Origin: CBDUBU01 sp965365465
Lineage (GTDB): Bacteria; Bacteroidota; Rhodothermia; Rhodothermales; DASSAV01
NCBI GenBank assembly: GCA_965365465.1
Contig: CBDUBU010000038.1
Span: forward strand, 1-19,479
DNA: 19,479 nucleotides
Direction: 5' to 3'
Shown here: positions 7,874-14,971 of the stretch, in pieces
Position numbering within the stretch: the first letter of the stretch is position 1
Layout of the letters: the number at the start of each line of letters is the position of its first letter
Notes under the pieces: generated by a model
Seen by the model: only the letters and a program-made list of their open reading frames with translations
What the model was told of the DNA's origin: nothing
Databases searched by the model: none
Translations under genes and position numbers: made by a program

Positions 7874-9301
7874 TCAGATCTGGCTCACATGCACCATGTT
7901 GGTGCGGCCTTTCGAGGGCAGCGGCATTCCGGCTGTGATGACCACCCGATCTCCCGGAACCCCGATCCCCTGCTCGGAAAGCATTTGATGTACGAGACTT
8001 ATACCCGCGTCTGTGTCGCGCTGAAAAGGTATGACGTACCCTTTTGTTCCCCACAGGATTCCCAGTTGCCCTACCACGCGGATGTCATCGGTAAAGGCGA
8101 CCACAGGCATACTTGGACGGTGCCGCGCAACGGCCCGCGCCGTCGCGCCGGAAGCCGTGAGACACACGATCGCAACGGCTCCCACCTGTTCCGCAAGCTG
8201 GTAAGCAGTGTAGCTCACCGCGTCTGTCACATCATCTTCCCGGGAAAGATAGTCCGGGCGAAGATCAAACTTGGAATGGTAGTGTTGCCGGTATGTTTCT
8301 GCTTCCTTGATGATGTCGGCCATTGCTTCCACAGCGCGGACAGGATACTTTCCTGATGCGGTTTCGCCAGAAAGCATAAGCGCATCACTGCCGTCCAGCA
8401 CAGCATTGGCTACATCGCTGGCTTCCGCACGGGTAGGACGTGGATTCTCGATCATGCTTTCCAGCATCTGTGTAGCCGTGATGACAGGCTTGGCTGCCGC
8501 CAGACACTTCTGAATGATCGATTTTTGCGTGCTTGGCACCTGCTGCATCGGCATCTCTATGCCCAGATCCCCACGCGCTACCATAATGGCGTCTGCTTCC
8601 CGTAAGATGTGATCGATATCACGCACGGCTTCCGGCTTTTCAATCTTGGCCACCACGCTGACGCGCTTTCCCGACTGGCGCACGCGCCGCACCAAGTCCA
8701 GCACATCCTGCTGGCTTCGCACAAAGGACAAGGCAATCATGTCCACATTCATTTCCAGACCAAAATCCAGATCCCGCAGATCCTTCGTCGTGAGGGACGG
8801 CGTTGAGGTCCGAATATGCGGCAAATTCACGCCTTTGCGCGAACGCAGCACACCGCCAACTACAATTTCCGTCACGACATCGGCGCCCTCTATTTTCACT
8901 ATCTTCAGTTCGATAAGCCCGTCATCGACCAGAATGCGCCCTCCGATCTCCACATCTTCAGCCAGCGTCGGGTAGTCTACATAAGCGCGCTCTTTGTCGC
9001 TGAATTCGAGAGGTATGTTGGTCAGAATCAGTTGCTGGCCTTTGTGAATCAGCGTGCCCCCATTCCTGATCTTTCCGACCCGAATCTTTGGTCCCTGAAG
9101 ATCCTGCAAAATGGGAACGACCCGGCCCAGAGCCTGCGCCTCCTTCCGAACATGCTCCATCAGCCGGCAATGATCGTCGTGGCTTCCGTGCGAAAAGTTC
9201 AGCCGGGCTACGTCCATTCCAGCGGCGATGAGGGAACGAATGGTCTCAGGGTCGGATGTAGCCGGACCGAGCGTACAGACAATCTTGGTTCGACGTCTCA
9301 T
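7874..9301 (-). CDS. pyk: Pyruvate kinase
   Basis: Pyruvate kinase transfers phosphate from phosphoenolpyruvate to ADP, the last ATP-yielding step of glycolysis, in the cytoplasm. The 475-residue protein starts MRRRTKIVCTLGPAT and shows ARLNFSHG (32-39), the LQDLQGPKIR segment (65-74), the catalytic lysine block VAKIEKPEAV (217-225), the metal-binding MVARGDLGIEM (240-250) and LMLSGETASGKYP. It ends GRTNMVHVSQI, so there is no extra PEP-utiliser domain at the C-terminus. A reading frame extends 78 codons further upstream, but that part runs into the hydrolase gene and has no pyruvate kinase features. ATG 9301 is the normal family start and sits about 26 bases after the expected transcription start of a well-matched promoter. 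It is therefore probably its own transcription unit. Certain. Confidence 0.97.
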   Translation of the reverse strand: MRRRTKIVCTLGPATSDPETIRSLIAAGMDVARLNFSHGSHDDHCRLMEHVRKEAQALGRVVPILQDLQGPKIRVGKIRNGGTLIHKGQQLILTNIPLEFSDKERAYVDYPTLAEDVEIGGRILVDDGLIELKIVKIEGADVVTEIVVGGVLRSRKGVNLPHIRTSTPSLTTKDLRDLDFGLEMNVDMIALSFVRSQQDVLDLVRRVRQSGKRVSVVAKIEKPEAVRDIDHILREADAIMVARGDLGIEMPMQQVPSTQKSIIQKCLAAAKPVITATQMLESMIENPRPTRAEASDVANAVLDGSDALMLSGETASGKYPVRAVEAMADIIKEAETYRQHYHSKFDLRPDYLSREDDVTDAVSYTAYQLAEQVGAVAIVCLTASGATARAVARHRPSMPVVAFTDDIRVVGQLGILWGTKGYVIPFQRDTDAGISLVHQMLSEQGIGVPGDRVVITAGMPLPSKGRTNMVHVSQI

Positions 9302-9333
9302 GTAAACGATTGCATTGTTGAGAAGCTGGCATA

Positions 9334-9364
9334 CAAAGGTACAGCATCGCTGAACAGGGTTCAA
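9334..9364 (-). promoter_or_regulatory. Bacteroidota-type promoter of pyk
   Basis: On the minus strand TTG (9362-9364), exactly 20 bases, then TACCTTTG (9334-9341): a perfect match to the TAnnTTTG -7 consensus of the Bacteroidota primary sigma factor. Transcription would begin near 9328, about 26 bases before the pyk ATG. The candidate hisI promoter has the same -7 octamer and the same spacing. Confidence 0.72.
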
Positions 9365-9380
9365 TGCTGCATGACCGCGC

Positions 9381-9398
9381 CCGCTTTCCGGAAATCGG
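9381..9398. promoter_or_regulatory. Near-perfect 18-base palindrome upstream of pyk promoter
   Basis: CCG-C-TTTCCGGAAA-T-CGG is palindromic in eight of nine base pairs, with a perfect 10-base core (9385-9394). Its centre is about 62 bases before the expected pyk transcription start, a position typical of an activator site (as for class I CRP sites). It could be chance; no regulator is identified. Confidence 0.4.
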
Positions 9399-9406
9399 CT
9401 CGGGCT

Positions 9407-9447
9407 AAAACGAAAGGCATTCCATCTCGGAAAGAGGAAAGCCCTTT
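9407..9447 (-). terminator. Possible terminator of the regulator-hydrolase transcript
   Basis: On the minus strand, 24 bases after the hydrolase stop, AAAGGGCTTTCC (9436-9447) can pair with GGAATGCCTTT (9413-9423). This gives a ten-pair stem with one bulge and one mismatch around a 12-base loop, followed by CG and a T4 run (9407-9410). It is an imperfect terminator. Confidence 0.35.
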
Positions 9448-9470
9448 GACAGGACCGGAAGCTTTGCCCT

Positions 9471-10295
9471 CTAGCCGGAGCCCTCAACCTCCAGAAATGC
9501 CTGCACCATGTCAGCCAGGAGGCCCGGAGCTGCATAATTTACGGCATGGGGAGCCTCCGGCGCCTCGGCAAGCCTTCCGTTCGGCAGCAGCGCCACAACT
9601 TTCTCGGCCCATGCACGCGACATGATCGGATCCAGACTGCCGCGTACAACGAGGGCAGGGTGGCTTATCTGTGACAGCTTCTGCTCAATGCAATCCTTGA
9701 CCAGATAATTCAAGGTCCGCAGCATACGAAAAACGCCTGCCGAAAAATAGTCGGATATCGCAATGGGAAGCAGCGACAGCGGTTCGCGGGTAGCGTCTAT
9801 CAGCAGCCGGAGCATAAGCAATCCTGCCGAATCGGTCTCGGCGGTCAAGCCCTGAAGCACGACTTTTGATATACGGTGTGGATGGCGCACCGCAAGTTCG
9901 ATGACTACCTGACAACCGAATGAGTTTGCTACAAAAGAGACGCGCCCCAACCCCACAGCATCCATCCACCCAACGAGCGCGTCTGCCAGTTCGGTTACGT
10001 TCAGGGCCCGATCTGGCTTTTCGCTCTTGCCGAATCCAGGCAGATCAGGGGCATAAACCGAATAGCTGCTTGCAAGGCATCGCATCAGCGGTTCCATGTA
10101 CCGGCTGGAAACTCCAAGTCCGTGAACGAGCACTACAGGTTCATGCAGTGGCCGCGACTTCGCAAGCGCCACGCGCGTATGCATCGACATGCCGCAGACA
10201 TCTATCCAGGCGCTCGCGATTTTTCCCGGCAGGTCCGCGCTGTGCAGGGAGAGAGGGGCTGTGTTATCGTCCAGGAAAGAGTTTGACTTTTGCAA
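9471..10295 (-). CDS. Alpha/beta-fold hydrolase
   Basis: A 274-residue cytoplasmic protein of the alpha/beta hydrolase fold (MhpC-like group). It has the oxyanion-strand motif PVVLVHGLG (about 53-61), the DLPGFGKSEKP segment (84-93), the nucleophile elbow ANSFG with Ser125, the acid Asp222 in RGSLDPIM, and the catalytic His250 in APHAVNY, so the triad looks complete. The elbow has Ala where the usual motif has Gly (AxSxG). Substrate is unknown; esterase, C-C hydrolase, lactonase or haloperoxidase-like activity are all possible. The start is TTG at 10295, supported by AGAGG eight bases upstream; a shorter protein from a later Met would lose part of the N-terminal strand. It begins 15 bases after the response regulator stop, so the two are almost certainly co-transcribed. 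Confidence 0.85.
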   Translation of the reverse strand: MQKSNSFLDDNTAPLSLHSADLPGKIASAWIDVCGMSMHTRVALAKSRPLHEPVVLVHGLGVSSRYMEPLMRCLASSYSVYAPDLPGFGKSEKPDRALNVTELADALVGWMDAVGLGRVSFVANSFGCQVVIELAVRHPHRISKVVLQGLTAETDSAGLLMLRLLIDATREPLSLLPIAISDYFSAGVFRMLRTLNYLVKDCIEQKLSQISHPALVVRGSLDPIMSRAWAEKVVALLPNGRLAEAPEAPHAVNYAAPGLLADMVQAFLEVEGSG

Positions 10296-10296
10296 A

Positions 10297-10308
10297 AGAG
10301 GCGCCTCT
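10297..10308. repeat. Perfect 12-base palindrome in regulator-hydrolase junction
   Basis: AGAGGCGCCTCT fills most of the 15-base gap between the regulator stop and the hydrolase TTG start. The AGAGG half also serves as the hydrolase ribosome-binding site. A stem here would hide that site, giving possible translational control, but with only four pairs around GCGC the hairpin would be weak. Confidence 0.5.
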
Positions 10309-10310
10309 GG

Positions 10311-10997
10311 TCAATCTACCTGCGTCCCTACTGTCTGCACCCACTGTACAGCATGTTGGATAAGCTCACTGGCATTCTTGAGCCGCAGCTTGTCTTTAAT
10401 CTTGGCGCGATACGACTCAATCGTCTTGATGCTCAGAAAAAGCATCTCGGCAATTTGCCGGGTGCCGTAACCTTGTCCGATGAGTTGGAAAACTTCAAGT
10501 TCTCGGCCGCTCAGGCGCTCCACGAGCGAGCCTTCCCGCTCCGGCTTTCCGCCGATAAACTTGTGAAGCATTTTTTTTGAAACCCGGTCGCTCACATAAA
10601 TTTCCCCGTCAAGCACCCGCCGGATGGCGTAGAGGATCGTCTCGACAGGCTCCTGCTTCATGACATACCCTCGCGCCCCCGCGCGAAGCGCCCGTTCCGC
10701 ATAGAAGGCTTCGTCGTGTATGGAAAGAACAAGCATCGGAAGATTATCGTAAGCCTCTTTGACCTGCTTGATTAACTCAAGCCCGCTAAGGCCTTGCAGA
10801 GAGAGGTCAACAAGCACGATATCAAATGCCTTCGCCTGAACCAGCGCCAGGGCAGCTTCAGCCTCTTCAGCCTCTCCACTTACCATCAAACCTTCCTGCC
10901 GGCTGATCAGCTCTACCAATCCATGCCGCACGATGGGGTGATCGTCAACGATAAGTAGGCGTGCTTGCTTCACAAAATGTGGCCTGGAGCTAGACAA
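10311..10997 (-). CDS. NarL/FixJ-family response regulator
   Basis: A 228-residue DNA-binding response regulator. The receiver domain (about 12-130) has the acidic pair DD18-19 in LLIVDDHPIVRHGL, the phospho-acceptor Asp64 in VLVDLSLQGLSG, Ser92 in the LVLSIHD stretch and the conserved Lys114 in YVMKQE. The LuxR-type helix-turn-helix is at about 165-220 (LSGRELEVFQLIGQGYGTRQIAEMLF and the recognition helix SIKTIESYRAKI). All phosphorylation residues are present, so it should answer to a histidine kinase, but none is encoded in the window; it is an orphan locally. The start is TTG at 10997 with AAAGGA nine bases upstream; a GTG eight codons later is the alternative. Its target genes are unknown; the hydrolase that follows is translationally adjacent and is its likely operon partner. 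Confidence 0.93.
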   Translation of the reverse strand: MSSSRPHFVKQARLLIVDDHPIVRHGLVELISRQEGLMVSGEAEEAEAALALVQAKAFDIVLVDLSLQGLSGLELIKQVKEAYDNLPMLVLSIHDEAFYAERALRAGARGYVMKQEPVETILYAIRRVLDGEIYVSDRVSKKMLHKFIGGKPEREGSLVERLSGRELEVFQLIGQGYGTRQIAEMLFLSIKTIESYRAKIKDKLRLKNASELIQHAVQWVQTVGTQVD

Positions 10998-11112
10998 TCG
11001 GACGTATCCTTTCTCTCCAGCACTCCTGTACCTGTAGCCTCCAGATGATCTGTCTCACTCTCGTCCCGACAAACAGGCGTGCCCCGATAAAAAAGGCAGT
11101 AAACTATTGATC

Positions 11113-11144
11113 TCAATGTAATTTGCAGGCCCACGCTTTGCAAA
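11113..11144 (-). promoter_or_regulatory. Weak candidate promoter for the regulator-hydrolase pair
   Basis: On the minus strand TTTG (11141-11144), 20 bases, then TACATTGA (11113-11120) matches the Bacteroidota consensus at the -33 element and spacing, and at four of six fixed positions in the -7 element. It lies in the 163-base gap after the M50 protease gene and would give a leader of roughly 110 bases. Confidence 0.25.
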
Positions 11145-11160
11145 CTTCATCATGGAACGC

Positions 11161-12270
11161 CTACCGGGACAGGGGCGGCGGCGCATCGACTTTGCGTAAA
11201 GCAGAAGACACCATCATCAACTCCCCTACGTTCTCAAGCGTCAGCAGTCCTACCAGTTGCCCTTTCCGTATGACCGGAACCGTTGCGCACTGCGAAGACT
11301 GCATCTGTTCAAAGGCTTGATCGAGCATAACTGAATCCTCGATTGGCAAACAGTTACGCTCAATCGCGTCTCCGATGCGCACATCCTTTCCTTTCTCCGT
11401 CAACGTCTTCAGCAATTGCTTGCGCGTTAGGATGCCCAGAATCTCGCCGTCTGCCGCCACCGGAAAATCCTGCTCTGCCCCTGCAAGAAGTTCTTTTATG
11501 GCGACATCCAGCGTGTCCTCCGGAGACAGGACTCGGAATCGCGTCATCATCGCCTGCCCGACTGAAATCCCCTGCGTGAGCGATTTCATCATCGCCTGCC
11601 GCGCCTCTTGCTGCGCTCCGATGTAAACAAACAATGCTATGAACAGCAAGATCGGATTAAAACCGACGAGACCGATCAACCCGAAGAAAATAGCCATTCC
11701 TTGCCCGATGTTGGCCGCGATCTCTGTTGCTCTCGCGTAAGGAATGCGCGTAGCCAGGAGCGCGCGCAGGACGCGCCCTCCGTCCATTGGAAAAGCAGGA
11801 AGCATGTTGAATCCAACCAGAAGTACGTTGATCCACGCCATGGTCCCCAGAAACCCTGCTTCCGGATGTATCAACAGTTGCGGCGAAAGAGGCGCGCCTC
11901 CGGCAAAGGCAACCACAAACAGCAGCAAGGCAATCACGACGTTGACGGCCGGTCCTGCAACGGCAATCCAGAACTCCTTCAGAGGCTCCTCTGGTATGCG
12001 CTGAAGCCGGGCCACACCGCCAATCGGGTAGAGTGTGATGTCGCGTGTAGGAACCCCATACCTACGCGCCATGAGCGCGTGCCCCAACTCGTGAAGCACC
12101 ACGCACAGAAAGACAGCGAGAATCAGACCTACCCCTGCCAGCGCAGACGCAACCGTGTTCCCCTGATAAAGGTAGTAGGCAAAAATTCCGGCAACGAGCA
12201 GTCCGAAGGTCCAGTGCAAATAAATGCCGATCTGAGCCACCGAACCAATTTTGAGCGCATTCTTTGCCAT
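11161..12270 (-). CDS. M50 site-2 protease family protein with CBS domains
   Basis: A 369-residue intramembrane metalloprotease with a C-terminal pair of CBS domains (the SpoIVFB/Rip3-like group). The N-terminus MAKNALKIGSVAQIGIYLHW is typical of the family. Zinc ligands are His60 and His64 of HELGH and Asp163 of NMLPAFPMDGGR; all are present, with about six membrane helices between residues 20 and 225. CBS repeats occupy about 240-305 and 308-365 (TVPVIRKGQLVGLLTLENV) and may bind an adenine nucleotide. Such proteases cleave membrane-bound regulators or signal-peptide remnants within the inner membrane; the substrate is not visible here. ATG 12270 was preferred over an upstream in-frame TTG (12312) that overlaps the acetyltransferase gene and adds residues unlike the family. 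It starts 22 bases after that gene, so they are likely co-transcribed. Confidence 0.93.
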   Translation of the reverse strand: MAKNALKIGSVAQIGIYLHWTFGLLVAGIFAYYLYQGNTVASALAGVGLILAVFLCVVLHELGHALMARRYGVPTRDITLYPIGGVARLQRIPEEPLKEFWIAVAGPAVNVVIALLLFVVAFAGGAPLSPQLLIHPEAGFLGTMAWINVLLVGFNMLPAFPMDGGRVLRALLATRIPYARATEIAANIGQGMAIFFGLIGLVGFNPILLFIALFVYIGAQQEARQAMMKSLTQGISVGQAMMTRFRVLSPEDTLDVAIKELLAGAEQDFPVAADGEILGILTRKQLLKTLTEKGKDVRIGDAIERNCLPIEDSVMLDQAFEQMQSSQCATVPVIRKGQLVGLLTLENVGELMMVSSALRKVDAPPPLSR

Positions 12271-12292
12271 CGCAGAATCCGTTGAGCGTGCT

Positions 12293-12883
12293 TCAGTCCT
12301 GGATCGCGTCAAGCTTGCTGAATTCCGGAAGGTATCGAACCACTCCCCTGCGGCCTTTCAGCACACCGGGGATCAATTCTGCAACCATGAAAGCCTCATC
12401 AGGCACTGAAAACTCACAAACAAGCCCTCTATCTACCGCCCGCTCAAATCCAAACCGGGGATAATAATCGTGATGCCCTACCACGACCACCATTCGAAAG
12501 CCAATTTGCCGGCACAGCTTGAGGCCGCACTGCACCAGATGCGTCCCCACGCCCTGCTCTTGATAGCCAGGTAATACGGAGATCGGGGCAAGGGCCAGTG
12601 CAGAAAGTTTCTCGTCGGAAAAATCGATCCGGATAGGACTGAAGAAAATGTGTCCTATGATACGATCATTCCCAACTGCGACCAGCGAGATATAGGGGCG
12701 GGCTGATAGACGCAGCGCATCAACCAGGTCTGCTTCGTCGGCCTGCCCGAAGGCGATCTCATTGACCTCGCGCACTTCCCGGTAGTCGGAGGGCGCTTCC
12801 GGACGGATGACAACGGTATGCTCCCCGACCGGAAAGCGCGCTACGCACTCCTGCGTCAAGCTTGCGGCTTTATCACTGTTCAT
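12293..12883 (-). CDS. GNAT family N-acetyltransferase (YhbS-like)
   Basis: A 196-residue acetyltransferase with the GNAT fold, most like the YhbS group. The acetyl-CoA binding motif A is LAPISVLPGYQEQGVGTHL (about 88-106, with the Q-x-x-G-x-G turn QEQGVG), and the C-terminal DYYPRFGFERA segment (129-139) is characteristic of this group. The substrate (small molecule or protein amino group) is unknown. The ATG at 12883 is fixed by a good ribosome-binding site (GGGAG, six bases upstream); the reading frame stays open further upstream into the moaB region, but that part has no acetyltransferase features. It lies 142 bases after moaB and 22 bases before the M50 protease gene. Confidence 0.9.
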   Translation of the reverse strand: MNSDKAASLTQECVARFPVGEHTVVIRPEAPSDYREVREVNEIAFGQADEADLVDALRLSARPYISLVAVGNDRIIGHIFFSPIRIDFSDEKLSALALAPISVLPGYQEQGVGTHLVQCGLKLCRQIGFRMVVVVGHHDYYPRFGFERAVDRGLVCEFSVPDEAFMVAELIPGVLKGRRGVVRYLPEFSKLDAIQD

Positions 12884-13025
12884 GGGCGGCTCCCTTGTAA
12901 GTTCTATGCAGTGTCCGAACTTCATCACTACAAGACCTCGATGGTATACACCAATAGCATACCGTTTCGCTCCATGTTCACCATTTATTCGCCGTGACAG
13001 GATTGCACGAGAAATACAAAAAGAT

Positions 13026-13532
13026 TTACCGCTGGCGTAGAACTTCCCAAACGAGATGCCGCAGTTCCGGGACGATAAGCTTTTCCAGCGCCAGCTTGAC
13101 CGCGTTAGTGGAGCCCGGCATGGAGAAAAGCAGCGTATCCCGGTACACCCCGGCGACAGCCCGTGAAAGCATGGCTCCCGCCCCGATCTCCTGATACGAG
13201 AGCATACGGAAGATTTCCCCGAAGCCGGGGAGTGTCTTGTCAAGCTTGCTGGAAACCGCTTCGAAAGTCGTGTCGCGTTTGCTGATTCCGGTCCCCCCGT
13301 TCAGCAGCACTACCTCTACCCGACCTGCCAGTTCATCCAGCATCGCCGCCACCTGTGCAGGTTCGTCCTGCACGATCCGGTGGTCAACCACCGGATGCCC
13401 TTCTTCCGCCAGACGCGCTTTTATGAGCGCTCCACTCAGGTCGCTGTCTTTTGTCCGTGTATCGCTCACCGTGATTACGGCGCAGCGAACCACAATATCG
13501 CGGGCGTGCTGTCTGTGCTCCTGATAAGCCAC
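13026..13532 (-). CDS. moaB: Molybdenum cofactor biosynthesis protein MoaB/Mog family
   Basis: A 168-residue protein of the MoaB/Mog family, which adenylates molybdopterin before metal insertion (a role clear for Mog and some MoaB proteins, uncertain for E. coli MoaB). Motifs: AVITVSDTRT (18-27), LLNGGTGISKRDTTFEAV (76-93), the PGFGEIFRMLSYQEIG loop (102-117), LSRAVAGVY (122-130) and FSMPGSTNAVKLALEK (136-151), all typical and in order. The start is GTG at 13532, 38 bases after the yidD stop; the nearest purine-rich tract AGGGA is a little far (12 bases). No other molybdopterin gene is in the window. Length and motifs are normal. Confidence 0.93.
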   Translation of the reverse strand: MAYQEHRQHARDIVVRCAVITVSDTRTKDSDLSGALIKARLAEEGHPVVDHRIVQDEPAQVAAMLDELAGRVEVVLLNGGTGISKRDTTFEAVSSKLDKTLPGFGEIFRMLSYQEIGAGAMLSRAVAGVYRDTLLFSMPGSTNAVKLALEKLIVPELRHLVWEVLRQR

Positions 13533-13570
13533 GATAAAAGCCGTTCCCTGTTGCGCCGGAGCCAGGGATG

Positions 13571-13912
13571 TTAACCCCTGTGCCCTGCGGCATGATGGTG
13601 GTGAATCCCGGAAGTTTCGTCGTCGAAGCCTGTTATTTCCTTATCAGCCTCGCTTTCCGGAACGGCATCTTCTCCAAACCAGCGAGGAGGGTCATATCCA
13701 TGCCCTCCCCAGGGATTGCACCGCATTATCCGCCAGCCGGCAAGAATCGCGCCTCTGACGGCGCCATATTTCCGAAGCGATAACATGGCATACTCCGAAC
13801 AGGATGGCGTGTACCGGCAGCTCGCAGGCAAGTGGGGAGAAAGAATGAGCTGATAAACGCGAACCAGCCCGATCAGCATTATGCGTGGCAGATGAATAAG
13901 CTTGCGAAGCAT
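13571..13912 (-). CDS. yidD: Membrane protein insertion efficiency factor YidD
   Basis: A 113-residue member of the YidD family, a small membrane-associated protein that assists insertion of proteins through YidC. The conserved core has SPHLPASCRYTPSCSEYA (25-42) and RIMRCNPWGGHGYDPP (61-76), with the three family cysteines at 32, 38 and 65. The N-terminus is an amphipathic or hydrophobic helix (MLRKLIHLPRIMLIGL). The family is usually about 70-90 residues; here an acidic linker and a His-rich tail ending GIHHHHAAGHRG extend it by some 35 residues. ATG 13912 fits the family start although no good ribosome-binding site precedes it; longer versions add unrelated sequence. YidD usually neighbours rpmH, rnpA and yidC, so its place between a cell-wall hydrolase and moaB is unusual. 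Confidence 0.92.
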   Translation of the reverse strand: MLRKLIHLPRIMLIGLVRVYQLILSPHLPASCRYTPSCSEYAMLSLRKYGAVRGAILAGWRIMRCNPWGGHGYDPPRWFGEDAVPESEADKEITGFDDETSGIHHHHAAGHRG

Positions 13913-13985
13913 AGACAGAGGTAGGAATAGGGCTTCAATCTCTTTATACGGCAGCCCCACAGCCGGTTCCGCAAACCCTTCGTCG

Positions 13986-14723
13986 CTACCGGCTTCTCTG
14001 CGGCCTTGCCACGGACGGACGCGCCGGACGCGCCACCAGCCCACTCAACCGCAGCCTGCGCCTTCCTGAACCGGTTGTGCTCCCCTTGCGCCGGGCGCTT
14101 CCCGCAGATTCCATCGCCGTCATGGGCCTTCCGGGTGAGACGGTCGCTGCAATGTTCTCGTCTACCTGATCGAAAAATAAAAAACGGTAGGGATCGATGC
14201 CGAACCGGTCCATATCCACCGGAGCAACGTTTTCCGCCCATTCCGGCGTCCTGCCGCCTTCCATGGATATTGGACTGTAGAAATGCCGGGTGGTTATGGA
14301 AAACGGCCGCTCATTGGAAGGGGCGCTGTAGACCCCCTCCGCAATCTGCAGCGCCCGTTGCCATGCCGGGCTGGGAGATTTTCGATCCAGATTCAGAATC
14401 CTTTGCCGTCGCGGCGTAGGCGTGTTGAAGGCAGAAAATTGCATTGGCTCCAGCACCACATCTCGGTATGTGGCCCCACGATAGCCTGTTTCCACACGGT
14501 TCCGCACGACCCAGGCAACCAGCCGCTGCTCGTCCGGACGATCGCTTTCCGAGTAGATGCACCGGGCCAGCCACAACACCTCGTCCTCTTGCAACAACGC
14601 CGTCCTGTGCAGAGATAGCGCCCCCGATCCGGACTGTAGCGAATCCGGCGGAAATGACGCCCACGCATGAGGCGCCAGGACGGAAAAAGCTATGAACGCA
14701 ACGAGTGAAATATAAACCGGCAT
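13986..14723 (-). CDS. SleB-family cell wall hydrolase, exported
   Basis: A 245-residue exported protein with the SleB-type hydrolase domain (Hydrolase_2), a lytic transglycosylase-like peptidoglycan hydrolase fold. The signal peptide MPVYISLVAFIAFSVLAPHAWA ends at about residue 22, probably cut after AWA. The domain spans about 45-175: LARCIYSESDRPDEQRLVAWVV with the likely catalytic Glu59, VVRNRVETGYRGATYRDVV, PMQFSAFN and ITTRHFYSP. The last 35 or so residues are very rich in Arg and Ser, without family counterpart. In spore formers SleB degrades cortex; in non-sporulating bacteria such proteins probably remodel peptidoglycan. ATG 14723 was chosen because it gives a clean signal peptide; upstream ATGs add non-signal sequence. 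It is the first gene of the minus-strand run ending with the M50 protease and is divergent from hisI. Confidence 0.85.
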   Translation of the reverse strand: MPVYISLVAFIAFSVLAPHAWASFPPDSLQSGSGALSLHRTALLQEDEVLWLARCIYSESDRPDEQRLVAWVVRNRVETGYRGATYRDVVLEPMQFSAFNTPTPRRQRILNLDRKSPSPAWQRALQIAEGVYSAPSNERPFSITTRHFYSPISMEGGRTPEWAENVAPVDMDRFGIDPYRFLFFDQVDENIAATVSPGRPMTAMESAGSARRKGSTTGSGRRRLRLSGLVARPARPSVARPQRSR

Positions 14724-14893
14724 GTTGCCTGTACAGGTTCGGACAGATTCGCACCTCCAGGTCCAACAAAGTCCATACCGTATGCCCTCTTGCGCCCCAT
14801 TCTGCTCGGCAGCCATCACAAACTGCCCGAAACTGCCGCGGCAAGGAAAAATCATCCCCTGCGTTACGCCGGGGTAAACCCCTTCCCGCCGCG

Positions 14894-14924
14894 TTGTATT
14901 AGCAGCATAGGGGTCTTACCTTTG
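14894..14924 (+). promoter_or_regulatory. Bacteroidota-type promoter of hisI-tspO
   Basis: On the plus strand TTG (14894-14896), exactly 20 bases, then TACCTTTG (14917-14924): a perfect TAnnTTTG -7 element. Transcription would start near 14930, giving a leader of about 77 bases before hisI. The octamer and spacing are identical to the pyk promoter. Confidence 0.7.
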
Positions 14925-14938
14925 TTTTGATGCATGGA

Positions 14939-14971
14939 GGCTCACCGCTCCCTACGTGGTGGGCCTTTTTT
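14939..14971 (+). terminator. Terminator-like hairpin in the hisI leader
   Basis: GGCTCACC (14939-14946) pairs with GGTGGGCC (14958-14965; one G-T pair) around an 11-base loop, followed directly by six T (14966-14971). It has the form of a Rho-independent terminator on the plus strand, yet no plus-strand gene lies upstream. It falls between the predicted transcription start and the hisI ATG, so it could be an attenuator, or a 5' stabilising hairpin. Confidence 0.62.

Noticed and set aside
9302..9535. 78-codon N-terminal extension of pyruvate kinase
   Set aside because: It overlaps the hydrolase gene, crosses the pyk promoter and has no pyruvate kinase features; the normal start is at 9301.
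12884..13243. 120-codon N-terminal extension of the acetyltransferase
   Set aside because: It runs into moaB in another frame, and the ATG at 12883 has a strong ribosome-binding site.
13986..14844. Overlapping frames of 110-177 codons on both strands around the SleB gene
   Set aside because: Shadows of the SleB-type gene, which alone has a signal peptide and a recognised domain.
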